Assembly: GCF_001628715.1 (NCBI RefSeq)
Contig: NZ_CP011120.1
Coordinates: 1,302,001 to 1,366,000 of the forward strand
Reading direction: 5' to 3'
Source of the DNA: Acetobacter oryzifermentans
GTDB lineage: Bacteria; Pseudomonadota; Alphaproteobacteria; Acetobacterales; Acetobacteraceae
Length of the DNA stretch: 64,000 nucleotides
In this document: in pieces, positions 35,239-45,081 of the stretch
Position numbering within the stretch: the first letter of the stretch is position 1
How the letters are laid out: each line of letters begins with the position of its first letter
Position numbers and translations under genes: made by a program
Notes under the pieces: generated by a model
What the model saw: only the letters and a program-made list of their open reading frames with translations
Database searches by the model: none
What the model was told of the DNA's origin: nothing

Positions 35239-36447
35239 TTACTTACCGGGTAGCACTTGCAGGCCTTGTTCTAGATCAGCAATCAGATCATCCGGGCTTT
35301 CCAATCCAATCTGAAGGCGGAAGGCGGGGCCGTCCTGCACAGGGGATTCACTGCTTCGGGTAATGCCGCCAGTAGTCGGCAGAATCAGGCTTTCATACCC
35401 GCCCCAAGAGGCGCCAATGCCATACATATTCAGGGCATCAATCATGCGCTGCATATCCTGCGCTGTGTAATCGGCTTTCAGCACAACGCCAAATAGGCTG
35501 CCTGCTCCGGTAAAATCGCGTTTCCAATATGTATGGCCGGGGCATTCTGGTAATGCGGGGTGCAGCACGCGGGCCACTTCCGGCCGGGTTTGCAGCCATT
35601 TGGCAATCTGCAAGGCAGATTTTGCCTGCTGGGCCAACCGCACGCCCATAGTGCGAAGGCCACGTAGCGTAAGCCAACATTCATCTGGCCCGGCCACCTG
35701 CCCCATCTGAATGGCCGCATCGCGCAAGGTATGCCACAGGCGCGTGTCCGCAACGGTAATGGCCCCTGCAATGACATCTGAATGGCCTGCCGGGTATTTT
35801 GTAAGCGCCTGAATGGAAACATCTACACCATGCTTGAATGGCGCAAAAATACCAAAGCCCCATGTATTATCAAAAAACAGCAAGGCCCCATGCGCATGGG
35901 CAACTTCTGCCAGCATGGCAACATCCTGCACCTCAAACGTGTGACTGCCGGGGCTTTCTGTAAACACCACGCGTGTATTGGGGCGCATCAGGGCGGTTAT
36001 GGTTGCGGCATCCGCGCAAGGTGGAAAATAGGAAATTTCCACACCAAAGCGCTTGAGCATGTTTTCTGCAAAGCGTCGGGTTGGGCCATATACGTTATCG
36101 GCCAGCAGGCAGTGATCTCCTGCTTTTAGAAAAGCCAGAAGCGGTGTGGTGCAGGCAGCCAAGCCAGAGCAGACAATTTGTGTATCTGTACCGCCTTCTA
36201 TGGTTGCAATAGCCTTTTCCAACGCGTGCTGGGTGGGAGAGCCCATAGCCCCATAAATACTCACATGCTCATACCGTTTGCGGCCTGTTTGCTGCATGGC
36301 GTCCAAGGACGGAAACACAACGGTAGAGCCACGTTCCAGCGGCAGGTTTACATAAGTTCCTGCCTCTGCCGCTTGTGGGCGGGCAACATGGCTGAGGGAG
36401 GATGCCAATTTCAGCCAACCGGCGGAAACCCTGTTTTCGTCTGTCAT
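35239..36447 (-). CDS. metC: Cystathionine beta-lyase
   Basis: PLP enzyme of the Cys/Met metabolism family that cleaves cystathionine to homocysteine, pyruvate and ammonia. The 402-residue product has the PLP lysine in ALTKYPAGHSDVIAGA, an FTESPGSHTFEVQDV block, and a GASWGGYESLILP C-terminal motif characteristic of cystathionine lyases. ATG 36447 overlaps the sseA stop (ATGA), so it is coupled to sseA; the frame opens further upstream inside sseA. Cystathionine gamma-synthase is unlikely given the motif set and context. Confidence 0.9.
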   Translation of the reverse strand: MTDENRVSAGWLKLASSLSHVARPQAAEAGTYVNLPLERGSTVVFPSLDAMQQTGRKRYEHVSIYGAMGSPTQHALEKAIATIEGGTDTQIVCSGLAACTTPLLAFLKAGDHCLLADNVYGPTRRFAENMLKRFGVEISYFPPCADAATITALMRPNTRVVFTESPGSHTFEVQDVAMLAEVAHAHGALLFFDNTWGFGIFAPFKHGVDVSIQALTKYPAGHSDVIAGAITVADTRLWHTLRDAAIQMGQVAGPDECWLTLRGLRTMGVRLAQQAKSALQIAKWLQTRPEVARVLHPALPECPGHTYWKRDFTGAGSLFGVVLKADYTAQDMQRMIDALNMYGIGASWGGYESLILPTTGGITRSSESPVQDGPAFRLQIGLESPDDLIADLEQGLQVLPGK

Positions 36448-37292
36448 GCTGTGTGTTCCACTGTTACGGGCGCATTGGGGAAGCTGCCCCATTCTGCCCA
36501 AGATCCATCATACAAGGCGCCCATATTAAGCCCGGCGATAGCCAGACCTGCCGTGAGCACTGCTGCTGTCATACCAGAGCCACAGGTGGTTATGGGGGCA
36601 TCAGATTCCGTAATACCTGCTTGCGCAAATAGAGAGAGCAACTGTTCTGGGGGTAAAAACTGCCCTTTTGTATTCAGCAGGTTTTTATACGGCAGGCTGC
36701 GTGCGCCTGGCATGTGGCCAGAGGCAACATTGGGCCGTGGTTCTGGGGTTTCACCATAAAAACGGGCAGCGCTGCGGGCATCCAGAATAGGGCGTGTATT
36801 GTGTTTTACAACATCCAGCACGTCTCCTAACCCTACAATACGCGTATAGCATGTGCGTGGCTGATAGGGCGCAGGCAACGCTGCGCTAGGGGCTGCTGCT
36901 TCTGTTGGGTGCCCACCACGTACCCATGCTGGCAACCCACCATCAAGAATAAAGCTGCGTTCATGCCCAAACAGGCGTGTGAGCCACCACCCGCGGCAAG
37001 CCGATGCAACATTGCCCTGATCATAAAAAACCACTGTATCTTGCGCGGTTACGCCCAGCCTGCCGAACAGGTGGCTAAACCGCGCAGCAGAAGGGGCTGT
37101 ATGCGGCAATGCGCTTTCTGGGTCAGAAAACAGTTCGATATCAAAATACCGGCTGCCGGGAATATGCGCTGAAGCAAAGCTTTGCTGCGGGTTAATGGTT
37201 TCTCCGGGCAACAGAGCGGTGGCATCCAGCAGATGCACACCGGGCGTACCAAGCATTTCAGCCAGTTTTTGTGTGGAAATAAGAGGTGACAT
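36444..37292 (-). CDS. sseA: 3-mercaptopyruvate sulfurtransferase
   Basis: Two-rhodanese-domain enzyme that moves sulfur from 3-mercaptopyruvate to thiols or thiophilic acceptors. The active cysteine is near residue 237 in TTCGSGMTA. The CG(S/T)G(M/V)T loop is the MST signature and distinguishes it from thiosulfate sulfurtransferases (CRxGxT). The N-terminal domain has HIPGSRYFDIE and DQGNVASACRGWW. ATG 37292 is preferred (282 residues); ATG 37310 is in frame. It is coupled to metC, giving a two-gene sulfur amino acid unit. Confidence 0.92.
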   Translation of the reverse strand: MSPLISTQKLAEMLGTPGVHLLDATALLPGETINPQQSFASAHIPGSRYFDIELFSDPESALPHTAPSAARFSHLFGRLGVTAQDTVVFYDQGNVASACRGWWLTRLFGHERSFILDGGLPAWVRGGHPTEAAAPSAALPAPYQPRTCYTRIVGLGDVLDVVKHNTRPILDARSAARFYGETPEPRPNVASGHMPGARSLPYKNLLNTKGQFLPPEQLLSLFAQAGITESDAPITTCGSGMTAAVLTAGLAIAGLNMGALYDGSWAEWGSFPNAPVTVEHTA

Positions 37293-37454
37293 ATCGGCTG
37301 CCTGACCCATTGTGGTTTTGAATATTCTACGGTCAAGATCACACAGCCCTGTCTGGCTGGCAAACAAAACATCATGGTGCGTTATGTTGGCTGTGCATAA
37401 AGAAGTTTTGTTTTCACACCAGACAAAAACCGGATTTCATGATTTAATGGCGGA

Positions 37455-38546
37455 ATGGCAACTGGTCAGCCCGCTTCTACCGAACGCATCATGCGGCTGC
37501 TGCTTTTGGGCGGCATTACGTATGGGTGTGTGCTGGTGCTTGCACCCTTTTCTTCCGCCCTGTTATGGGCGGGCGTGCTGGCCTATACAACGTGGCCATT
37601 GTTCCAGCATTTGCGGCGGCGCATGGGGCCAAATGCGGCCAGCCTGACTATGACAGTGCTGTGCGCTGTAGGCGTAGTGTTGCCGTTGGCATTTTTGGCA
37701 TCTGCCTGCGTATCATCCGGCCCGCGCTGGGCGCGGCAGGTTATGGCGTTTGTTGGCACTATTCATGAACTGCCCCCCCTCCCCCATTGGATAACATCAC
37801 TGCCCGCATTTGGGCCTGATATCAGCCATCATTGGGAACGCTGGAGCCGCAACATCAGCTCTGTGGGGGATGAGCTGCGCCCCTATGCGGGTGAGATTAT
37901 TCAATCTCTCCTTGAAGTGTTGATGCGCATGGCCAATGGAGCCCTGCATCTGGTTATGGCGCTGTTTATTGCCTTCTTTTTCTGGCTGAGCGGCCCCATG
38001 TTATGGGATACGGTGCAAGCCGTTATGGTGCGTATTGCAGGGCATCAAGCTGGGCGGCATCTGCATATAGTGGGCAGCACAGTACGCGGAACAGTGTATG
38101 GCATTTTAGGCACCGCGATCATACAGGGTATTCTCACAGGTTTGGGCCTGTGGCTGCTAGGAGTTGGAGAAGCCGTTATTTTGGGTGTGCTGGCGGCATT
38201 TCTGGCGGTTTTTCCCATAGGTGCTCCTTTGGTGTGGATACCTGCCGCGCTATGGCTGTTTGGTATGCACCACCCAGGAAAAGGCATTTTACTGCTGCTT
38301 TATGGTGTTTTGATTATATCAGGGGCAGATCACCTTATTCGCCCGCTGTTTATTGCACGCGGCAGTAAGCTTCCTTATTTGCTGACAGTGCTGGGCGTTA
38401 TTGGCGGCCTACTGGCCTTTGGTGGTGTAGGCATTTTTCTGGGGCCAATTCTGCTGGCCATAGGCTTTACACTCACAACAGAATTTGCAGCGGATGAAGC
38501 CGCGCAACCTCTTGCGCAGGATGAAAAAAGGACTCTGACATCATGA
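37455..38546 (+). CDS. AI-2E-family (PerM/YdiK) membrane transporter
   Basis: A 363-residue inner-membrane protein with about eight hydrophobic segments, a long non-membrane stretch around residues 90-170, and family blocks GTVYGILGTAIIQGILTGLGLWLLG, FPIGAPLVWIPAALWLF and GGLLAFGGVGIFLGPILLAIG. The substrate is unknown; only a few members have been tested, and the AI-2E name should not be read literally. Its stop overlaps the start of the next gene (ATGA). Confidence 0.88.
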   Translation: MATGQPASTERIMRLLLLGGITYGCVLVLAPFSSALLWAGVLAYTTWPLFQHLRRRMGPNAASLTMTVLCAVGVVLPLAFLASACVSSGPRWARQVMAFVGTIHELPPLPHWITSLPAFGPDISHHWERWSRNISSVGDELRPYAGEIIQSLLEVLMRMANGALHLVMALFIAFFFWLSGPMLWDTVQAVMVRIAGHQAGRHLHIVGSTVRGTVYGILGTAIIQGILTGLGLWLLGVGEAVILGVLAAFLAVFPIGAPLVWIPAALWLFGMHHPGKGILLLLYGVLIISGADHLIRPLFIARGSKLPYLLTVLGVIGGLLAFGGVGIFLGPILLAIGFTLTTEFAADEAAQPLAQDEKRTLTS

Positions 38547-39226
38547 GGCGTCCACTCTCTCGGCTGGTTGAGTTTGCGCGTCGCAAGTCAGCCCATTCCT
38601 TTGTGTCCTGTGATATGGAGGGCGTGCGGATTATCAGTTGGAATCTGTTGCGGCGTACCGGGGCAACAGTGCATGACATTGCCGCCCTTATTGAGGCCGA
38701 AAAGCCCGATGTGCTGCTTATGCAAGAGGCCACAATAGAAATAGATGTGCTGCCAGATGTTATTGGTGGCCACTATGCGCGTAATCCGCAACCGGGGCGT
38801 ATTCATGGTGTGGCGTGCTGGAGCCGTATTCCGTTTGCGCGTGCGCCCAGAGCTTGCACCATTCCTTCTGGCCCACTGTTTAAGCGCCATGCCCAGATTA
38901 TTGAGTATGAAAATTTTTCTTTGGCCAACGTACATTTGTCTCATGGGCAGATGTTGAACCGTAAGCAGTTGCGGCGCTTGGCCACACTGCTTTCTCCCCC
39001 ATGTGCCATTCTGGGGGACTTCAACCTGTTAGGCCCAACATTGGTGCCGGGCTTTAAGGATGTAGGCCCAAAGGCTCCTACGCATCGGATGGTAGATCTT
39101 CTGCCTATCAGAATTGACCGGTGTTTGGTGGAAGGCATGCAGTGTTTAAGTGCGCGTGTTCTGCCGGTTTTTGCCTCGGATCATCGGCCTATTGCGGTTA
39201 CTTTGCGGCCTTTGATCGGGTTGTAA
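38543..39226 (+). CDS. Endonuclease/exonuclease/phosphatase-family hydrolase
   Basis: A 227-residue EEP-fold metal-dependent hydrolase: ISWNLLRRTGATVHDIAALI, DVLLMQE (metal Glu), a LANVHLSHG block, ILGDFNLLGP and FASDHRPIAVTL (catalytic Asp-His). The fold serves nucleases, phospholipases and phosphatases. Being coupled to a membrane permease and convergent with cls (three bases apart) hints at a phospholipid-related role, but this is only context. No signal peptide is seen. Confidence 0.82.
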   Translation: MRRPLSRLVEFARRKSAHSFVSCDMEGVRIISWNLLRRTGATVHDIAALIEAEKPDVLLMQEATIEIDVLPDVIGGHYARNPQPGRIHGVACWSRIPFARAPRACTIPSGPLFKRHAQIIEYENFSLANVHLSHGQMLNRKQLRRLATLLSPPCAILGDFNLLGPTLVPGFKDVGPKAPTHRMVDLLPIRIDRCLVEGMQCLSARVLPVFASDHRPIAVTLRPLIGL

Positions 39227-39229
39227 CTT

Positions 39230-40675
39230 TTACAGATAAGGCATGAACAATCTGGCAAACGCATCGCGGATCTGGATGATTTTGTTGCGGTTATCCAGAT
39301 CATAATGTGTAAGCCGTTTGTTGCGGTGCTTGGTAATGAAGTCATCCAGCATTTCAGCCAATATGGTATCGTATATTTCCATATTGATTTCAAAATTCAG
39401 CCTCAGGCTGCGAATATCAAGGTTGGAACTGCCTACAAAAGACCATGCTCTATCCACCACCATCAGTTTGGAGTGATTGAAAGGCGGATTTGCCAGCCAT
39501 ACCCGCACCCCTGCGTTCAGCAAAGGTGCAATATTGGCTGCACAGGCCCAGTCCAGCGGGAGATGATTGCTCTGGCGGGGTATAACCAAATCAACCTGCA
39601 CGCCCCGTAGGGCCGCTAGGCCCAGTTCGGACATCAGGCGTTGGCCCGGTAGAAAATAAGGGGTCATCAATCTTACGTTTTTGCGGGCCAGCGTAATGGC
39701 TTGCAACATGGTGTATTCTATTTTTTCCAGATCCGTATCTGGCCCGGCCGTTACAATACGCGCCAGTGATTCGCCCGTACTTTTATGCTCCTGAAAATAT
39801 AGGTCGCCATGTAGGCGCTCCTGCGTGGTAAAATACCAATCCCATGCGGCAGCTTCGGCCAACTGGCGCACAACCGGGCCTTCTACTTTAAAATGCGTGT
39901 CTGATACTGGGTGCTTGGGTTTGCGGGAGACCATGTTTTCATCGGCAATATTTAGGCCGCCCAGAAAGCCAATACGCCCATCTACCACCAGAATTTTGCG
40001 GTGATCTCGCAAATTGATAAAAGGCATCCGCCACGGCAGCAGAGAATGCATAAAGCGTGCGCACGGTACCCCTGCCCGGCGTAACCGATGATAAAGCGGT
40101 GAAAGAAAATAGCCGCTGCCGATGCCATCAACCAGCACACGCACCTGTACGCCGCGTTTATGGGCTGCAACCAGTTTATCTGCAAACAGGCCGCCCACTT
40201 TGTCATCTCTGAAAATATAGGAACACAGCAGTATGCTCTTGCTGGCGTGTTCTATGGCATCCAGCATATGCGGGTATGCGCCATCTCCATCATGTAGCGG
40301 AATAATGGAGTTGCCCCCTACCAAAGCGCGACTGCTGAGCTTGCCCACCATAAGCGCCAATGGGGCAAACTGCCCTTCCAGCTCTCTGTTCCAAGATGAA
40401 GGTTGCTCTGTTTCCAACCGCCGGGGGGAGCGATCTCCTACCAGTTTTTTGGCCAAGCGGGTAACGCGGTTGATGCCGAACATTAGATAAAGTGTTGTGC
40501 CCAACAGCGGCATAAAAACACATGCACCTATCCACCCAATAGCGGATGCCGTGTTGCGTTTTGTAAGTAGAATGTGCAACCCGACAGAAACAACCAGCAC
40601 AAACCTGATAACTGTAAGCGCAAGCGTAAAGGGTGAAATGGACAAGTCTGACAACATGATAGGTAAAATGCTCAC
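39230..40675 (-). CDS. cls: Cardiolipin synthase
   Basis: Phospholipase-D-type enzyme making cardiolipin from phosphatidylglycerol at the inner membrane. The 481-residue product begins with two membrane segments (LALTVIRFVLVVSVGLHILL and IGWIGACVFMPLLGTTLYLMFG). Two HKD motifs follow: HRKILVVDGRIGFLGG in the first half and HSKLMVVDRAWSFVGSSN in the second. The PgpA gene supplying phosphatidylglycerol lies at 50.8 kb. It is divergent from yraN, and the 5' ends overlap. Confidence 0.95.
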   Translation of the reverse strand: MSILPIMLSDLSISPFTLALTVIRFVLVVSVGLHILLTKRNTASAIGWIGACVFMPLLGTTLYLMFGINRVTRLAKKLVGDRSPRRLETEQPSSWNRELEGQFAPLALMVGKLSSRALVGGNSIIPLHDGDGAYPHMLDAIEHASKSILLCSYIFRDDKVGGLFADKLVAAHKRGVQVRVLVDGIGSGYFLSPLYHRLRRAGVPCARFMHSLLPWRMPFINLRDHRKILVVDGRIGFLGGLNIADENMVSRKPKHPVSDTHFKVEGPVVRQLAEAAAWDWYFTTQERLHGDLYFQEHKSTGESLARIVTAGPDTDLEKIEYTMLQAITLARKNVRLMTPYFLPGQRLMSELGLAALRGVQVDLVIPRQSNHLPLDWACAANIAPLLNAGVRVWLANPPFNHSKLMVVDRAWSFVGSSNLDIRSLRLNFEINMEIYDTILAEMLDDFITKHRNKRLTHYDLDNRNKIIQIRDAFARLFMPYL

Positions 40676-41105
40676 ACAAAATGGGCTGGGCTATAAGATA
40701 CCGAACAAAGTAGCTGCAAAACAGGAACCAGCATTTTTACAGAAACAAAGAAGCGGCAGTGTTGCTTACATGCAAGGCGTAGCTGCTGAACAGCAAGCCT
40801 GCGACTGGCTAGAGCAGGACGGATGGACTGTGCTTTTGCGCAGAGTCCGCACCCACCGCGGCGAAATTGATATTGTGACCAGTAAAGCAGCAGTTCTGTG
40901 TTTTGTGGAAGTAAAAAAACGGCGTTCTATAGAAGACGCGTTGGTAAGTTTACAACCAGCGCAACAGCGGCGTTTGTTTCGCGCTGCGGAATGTCTGCTG
41001 CAAAAACATCCGTATTGGCAATACGAAGAAATGCGTTTTGATCTTTTTGTATTTGATGATGCAGGCAGAATGGAACGGTTGGAAGATATTATCCGCCAAA
41101 TGTAA
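40668..41105 (+). CDS. YraN-family (UPF0102) nuclease-like protein
   Basis: Small endonuclease-fold protein, with GVAAEQQACDWLEQDGWTVL, then TRxxGEID-like RTHRGEIDIV, VLCFVEVKKR and a C-terminal RFDLFVFD. The Glu/Asp/Lys set suits a PD-(D/E)XK nuclease, but the family's role is not established. The start is uncertain: ATG 40668 (145 residues, weak AGG upstream) overlaps the 5' end of divergent cls, while ATG 40770 (111 residues) begins right at the conserved core and avoids the overlap but has no clear ribosome site. Confidence 0.82.
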   Translation: MLTQNGLGYKIPNKVAAKQEPAFLQKQRSGSVAYMQGVAAEQQACDWLEQDGWTVLLRRVRTHRGEIDIVTSKAAVLCFVEVKKRRSIEDALVSLQPAQQRRLFRAAECLLQKHPYWQYEEMRFDLFVFDDAGRMERLEDIIRQM

Positions 41106-41138
41106 AAAGGCGCTCCTGCAATAGGAACGCCTTTAAAA
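41104..41138. terminator. Hairpin between yraN and the small secreted protein gene
   Basis: The stem AAAGGCG / CGCCTTT (41106-41112 with 41128-41134) extends inward with TCCT / AGGA. On the - strand it is followed by five Ts, so it best serves the 41.2-41.5 kb gene. It may act in both directions between these convergent genes. Confidence 0.7.
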
Positions 41139-41164
41139 CGTAAGTGGGTGTAAAAGAGAAAAGA

Positions 41165-41482
41165 TTAGGTGCGGTGGCGGCGCTTTACACTATGTGCAGA
41201 AACGGCATGCGCAGGATGGTAGCTTACAAGGCGCACCATGCTATGGGCTTTACCATGCTGCGCAGCGGCCAGAACAACACGGTGTGAAGACTTGGCTGCA
41301 GCAACGTGCCGCACATGATGCATAACTGGCGGCGGCGCTGCTGTAAGCGCCGCAAAAGTCAGCTTACTGGCTTCCAGATCAGAAATAATGCGTTCTGCCC
41401 GAGCAGAGGAAGATGTGGTGACTAACCCTACGCCAAGTGCTGTAAGAGCAAGAGCGCCACGTACAACCGCAACTCGTTTCAT
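41165..41482 (-). CDS. Small secreted His/Ala-rich basic protein, unknown
   Basis: A 105-residue protein with a typical signal peptide (MKRVAVVRGALALTALG, ending near SSARAER at residue 29). The mature part is short and rich in Ala, His, Val and Arg (MHHVRHVAAAKSSHRVV...VKRRHRT) with no cysteine and no domain I know. It should be periplasmic; the histidines and basic residues would allow binding of metal, nucleic acid or LPS, but this is a guess. It ends at its own terminator. Confidence 0.6.
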   Translation of the reverse strand: MKRVAVVRGALALTALGVGLVTTSSSARAERIISDLEASKLTFAALTAAPPPVMHHVRHVAAAKSSHRVVLAAAQHGKAHSMVRLVSYHPAHAVSAHSVKRRHRT

Positions 41483-41554
41483 TAATCTGATCCCAACCTG
41501 TTTCTCTTTTCTTCAGGAACTATACAGCCCCTTCCCCACTTGACAACCTAAAAA

Positions 41555-41893
41555 TCAGGCTGGGGCGTTACAAGGAATGTTTTTTTCCTTGAACAGGTTT
41601 TGGAGTTCGCCGGACTGATACATTTCGGTAACAATATCACACCCGCCAATGAATTCCCCTTTTACGTAAAGCTGCGGAATTGTCGGCCAGTTTGAGAAAT
41701 CTTTAATACCCTGACGGATGCCCGGATCAGCCAGAACATTTTCGGTTTTGAAGGGAACGCCAAGGTGCTGGAGAATCTGCACTACGCGCGCAGAAAAACC
41801 ACACTGAGGGAAATCAGCATCCCCTTTCATGAACAGCATGACGGGGTTGGCTTCAATATCCTGCTTGATGCGCTGCTGTGCTGTGTCTGTCAT
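41555..41893 (-). CDS. grxD: Monothiol glutaredoxin (Grx4 type)
   Basis: Binds and transfers [2Fe-2S] clusters, often with BolA. The 112-residue protein has the monothiol CGFS motif at residue 31 ([14 protein letters not shown]), preceded by [12 protein letters not shown], then the [19 protein letters not shown] segment. It lies 27 bases downstream of the bolA gene on the same strand, a typical Grx4-BolA pair, at the end of the purine cluster. Confidence 0.96.
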   Translation of the reverse strand: MTDTAQQRIKQDIEANPVMLFMKGDADFPQCGFSARVVQILQHLGVPFKTENVLADPGIRQGIKDFSNWPTIPQLYVKGEFIGGCDIVTEMYQSGELQNLFKEKNIPCNAPA

Positions 41894-41920
41894 GGTCTGA
41901 TATCCTTAAAAGCTAAGTGA

Positions 41921-42151
41921 TTAGGGAGCAGAAGTTGTAAGCGCCAGCGCATGCAGCTTGCCGCCCATGTGGCCCTGCAGGGCCTGATAGACAAGCTGAT
42001 GCTGCCGCACGCGTGAAAGACCCCGGAAGGCTTCGCTCACCACGGAACAGGCATAATGGTCACCATCCCCTGCCAGATCATCAATCTTGATCTGGGCATC
42101 CGGAAAAGCCTGCCGGATATAGGTTTCGAGTTCTGTGGCGGACATTGCCAT
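41921..42151 (-). CDS. BolA-family protein
   Basis: A 76-residue BolA-type protein: LETYIRQAFPDAQIKIDDLAGDGDHYACSVVSEAF, then SRVRQHQLVYQALQGHMGGKLHALALTT. The HGMKLHAL-like region contains the conserved His that shares the iron-sulfur cluster with monothiol glutaredoxin. BolA-type proteins of this size act with Grx4 in iron-sulfur trafficking. It lies between purL and grxD with short gaps, so probably in the purine transcript. Confidence 0.92.
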   Translation of the reverse strand: MAMSATELETYIRQAFPDAQIKIDDLAGDGDHYACSVVSEAFRGLSRVRQHQLVYQALQGHMGGKLHALALTTSAP

Positions 42152-42178
42152 CGGTCTGCTTCCTTCCCGCTTGTTTTG

Positions 42179-44383
42179 TTAGTTGCCCATCAGCGTCGGG
42201 AAAAACGCTTCATGGGCTGTTTTTAGGCGTGCTGCGGATATGGTGACGCCGCTTGGCAGAATCAAATCATTTCCGCCTGAGCGTGCAATAATACGTGCAG
42301 GCACCCCGGCAGCCTTGGCGCGTTCACACAGGGCTTTGCCATCTGCCACACATGCCAGATAACGGGCCTGATCTTCCCCAAACCAGAAAGCTTCTGGCCG
42401 GATGCCGGAATCTGGGCTTTCCAGTTCACACCCAATGCCGCTTGCCATTACCATTTCTGCGGCGGCAACCATAATGCCACCATCAGCAATATCATGGCAT
42501 GCGGTAATGGTGCCATCCAGAATGGCGCTGCGCACAAAGTCACCATTGCGTTTTTCAGCAGCCAGATCGACCGGCGGCGGCGCGCCAGCTTCCTGCCCAA
42601 GGATTTCACGCAGCCAGATGGTCTGGCCGAGTTCACCTTTGGTTTCACCAATTAGCACCACATCAGATTCTGGTTGCATACCAAGGCCAACAGCCTTGTT
42701 CACATCATCCAGAACGCCCAACGCACCAATGGCGGGTGTGGGCAGAATGGCGGTGGTGGAGCCATCTGGGTTACGTGTTTCGTTATAAAGAGACACGTTA
42801 CCGCTGACGACCGGGAAGTCCAGCGCTGAGCAGGCTTCCCCCATACCTTCAACCGCAGCCACAAACTGGCCCATGATTTCGGGTTTTTCAGGGTTGGCAA
42901 AGTTTAGGTTATCCGTTACGGCCAAGGGGCGTGCGCCGGTGGCTGTAAGGTTACGCCATGCTTCTGCAACAGCCTGTGCACCACCTGTTTTAGGGTCTGC
43001 CTGACAGTAGCGGGGCGTGCAATCGGTGGTAATGGCCAGACCAATGTCTGTCTCTTCCACCTTTACAATAGCTGCATCAGCAGCGCCCGGACGGCGGACT
43101 GTCTGCCCCCCTACGGTGCTGTCATACTGGTTCCATACCCATGCGCGGGAGGCCAGATCTGGCGAACCCACCAGCTTGAGCAGCGTGGCATCCAAGGAAA
43201 GAGGTGCATGCACGCCTTCCAGCGGAGCTGGTGCCTTGGGCGGTGTTGCTGGGCGATCGTAAATGGGGGCCTGTTCTGCCAATGGGTCTAGCGGAATATC
43301 AGCTTCCAGCTCCCCTTTGTGTTTAACGACGATGTGGCCGGTGTCTGTCAGATGCCCGATAATGGCAAAATCCAGTTCCCATTTTTCAAAGATCTTGCGG
43401 GCCACGTCTGTCCGATCAGGGCGCAGCACCATCAGCATGCGTTCCTGGCTTTCAGACAGCATCATTTCATAAGCCGTCATGTTCGGCTCACGCTGCGGTA
43501 CGGCATCCAGATCAAGCTCGATACCCACGCCGCCCTTGCCTGCCATTTCTACGGAAGAAGATGTCAGACCAGCAGCGCCCATGTCCTGAATAGCCACAAT
43601 GGCATCTGTTGCCATCAGTTCCAGACAGGCTTCAATCAGCAGCTTTTCAATGAAGGGGTCACCCACCTGCACTGTGGGGCGTTTGGAAAGTGCATCTTCA
43701 TCAAACTCAGCGGAAGACATGGTGGCGCCATGAATACCATCACGCCCTGTGCGGGAGCCCACGTACACAACCGGGTTGCCAACACCAGCCGCAGCCGAAA
43801 GGAAGATGCGGTCCTTACGGGCCAAGCCAACCGTCATGGCGTTTACCAGCGGGTTGCCATCATAGGCCGGATGGAAGTTAATTTCCCCGCCTACCGTGGG
43901 TACGCCAACACAGTTGCCATAGCCGCCAATACCACGCACCACACCATCAATAACGCGGCGGGTAACGGGGTTTTCCGGGCTGCCAAAACGCAGGGCGTTC
44001 AGGTTGGCAATGGGGCGTGCACCCATGGTGAACACATCGCGCAGAATACCACCAACACCTGTAGCCGCACCCTGATAGGGCTCGATAAAGGATGGGTGGT
44101 TATGGCTTTCCATCTTAAAGATGGCGGCATAGCCTTGCCCAATATCTACCACACCAGCATTTTCACCGGGGCCATGAATAACCCACGGCGCCTTGGTTGG
44201 TAGCGTGCGCAGCCACTTGCGGGAGGATTTGTAGGAGCAGTGTTCTGACCACATCACGGAGAACACGCCCAGCTCTGTCAGGCTGGGGGTGCGGCCCATA
44301 ATGGACAGCACACGACCGTATTCCTCGGATGTCAGCCCGAATTCACGGGCAAGAGATTCATCAACGGTTACAGGCTTATTCAC
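42179..44383 (-). CDS. purL: Phosphoribosylformylglycinamidine synthase subunit PurL
   Basis: ATP-dependent amidation of FGAR, the synthetase subunit of the three-part PurSQL complex. The 734-residue short form has [16 protein letters not shown] near residue 45, [25 protein letters not shown], and [16 protein letters not shown] repeat halves ([18 protein letters not shown]). It lacks the large glutaminase fusion of the enterobacterial enzyme, in line with separate purS and purQ genes upstream. Its ATG overlaps the purQ stop (ATGA). Confidence 0.97.
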   Translation of the reverse strand: MNKPVTVDESLAREFGLTSEEYGRVLSIMGRTPSLTELGVFSVMWSEHCSYKSSRKWLRTLPTKAPWVIHGPGENAGVVDIGQGYAAIFKMESHNHPSFIEPYQGAATGVGGILRDVFTMGARPIANLNALRFGSPENPVTRRVIDGVVRGIGGYGNCVGVPTVGGEINFHPAYDGNPLVNAMTVGLARKDRIFLSAAAGVGNPVVYVGSRTGRDGIHGATMSSAEFDEDALSKRPTVQVGDPFIEKLLIEACLELMATDAIVAIQDMGAAGLTSSSVEMAGKGGVGIELDLDAVPQREPNMTAYEMMLSESQERMLMVLRPDRTDVARKIFEKWELDFAIIGHLTDTGHIVVKHKGELEADIPLDPLAEQAPIYDRPATPPKAPAPLEGVHAPLSLDATLLKLVGSPDLASRAWVWNQYDSTVGGQTVRRPGAADAAIVKVEETDIGLAITTDCTPRYCQADPKTGGAQAVAEAWRNLTATGARPLAVTDNLNFANPEKPEIMGQFVAAVEGMGEACSALDFPVVSGNVSLYNETRNPDGSTTAILPTPAIGALGVLDDVNKAVGLGMQPESDVVLIGETKGELGQTIWLREILGQEAGAPPPVDLAAEKRNGDFVRSAILDGTITACHDIADGGIMVAAAEMVMASGIGCELESPDSGIRPEAFWFGEDQARYLACVADGKALCERAKAAGVPARIIARSGGNDLILPSGVTISAARLKTAHEAFFPTLMGN

Positions 44384-45081
44384 CGGACTACAGCCTCCAC
44401 CAGACCTTGGAATAGCGGCAGACCATCTTCCCCGCCCATCAGAGGATCAACCAGATCTTCTGGATGAGGCATCATGCCGCAAATGCGTTTGTTTTCGCTA
44501 AGAATGCCCGCAATGCTGTTAACGCTGCCATTGGGGTTACTGTCGGCATCATCAGCCTGCACGTTGCCTTTGGCATCGGCGTAGCGAAAAGCCACAAGGC
44601 CTTCGCCTTCAAGCCGTTCCAGCGTGGCGATATCTGCCGTGTAATTGCCATCACCATGTGCCAGCGGAGTGCGGAAGACATCGCCCTTTTTCCACTTATG
44701 GGTGAAAGGCGTATTTTCGGCCCCAACCTTCAGGTAGCAATCCTGAGACAGAAAGCGCAAATTGGCGTTGCGCAACAGCGCACCGGGCAGCAGCCCTGTT
44801 TCTGTTAAAATCTGGAAGCCGTTGCAAACGCCCAAAATATGGCCACCCTTCTGGGCGTGGGCTTTGATAGCCCCCATGATGGGAGAATGCGCGGCCATAG
44901 CGCCACAGCGCAGATAATCGCCATAGCTAAAACCACCTGGCAACACGACCAGATCGGTATCTCCCAGATCTGTTTCATGGTGCCAGATCATGCGCGGGGC
45001 CTGCCCTGTAACACGCTTAAGGGCAATGGCCATATCGCGCTCCCGGTTCGTACCGGGGAATACGATAATTGCTGCTTTCAT
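44380..45081 (-). CDS. purQ: Phosphoribosylformylglycinamidine synthase, glutaminase subunit PurQ
   Basis: Class I glutamine amidotransferase supplying ammonia to PurL. The 233-residue protein begins [20 protein letters not shown]. The nucleophile Cys is in [12 protein letters not shown] and the His/Glu in [13 protein letters not shown] 45081 overlaps the preceding Rap1a-like stop (ATGA), and its own stop overlaps purL. Assignment is secure. Confidence 0.97.
   Translation of the reverse strand: MKAAIIVFPGTNRERDMAIALKRVTGQAPRMIWHHETDLGDTDLVVLPGGFSYGDYLRCGAMAAHSPIMGAIKAHAQKGGHILGVCNGFQILTETGLLPGALLRNANLRFLSQDCYLKVGAENTPFTHKWKKGDVFRTPLAHGDGNYTADIATLERLEGEGLVAFRYADAKGNVQADDADSNPNGSVNSIAGILSENKRICGMMPHPEDLVDPLMGGEDGLPLFQGLVEAVVR

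Noticed and set aside
43319..44203. 294-codon open frame antisense to purL
   Set aside because: Composition is atypical and wholly overlapped by the clearly conserved purL; treated as a shadow.
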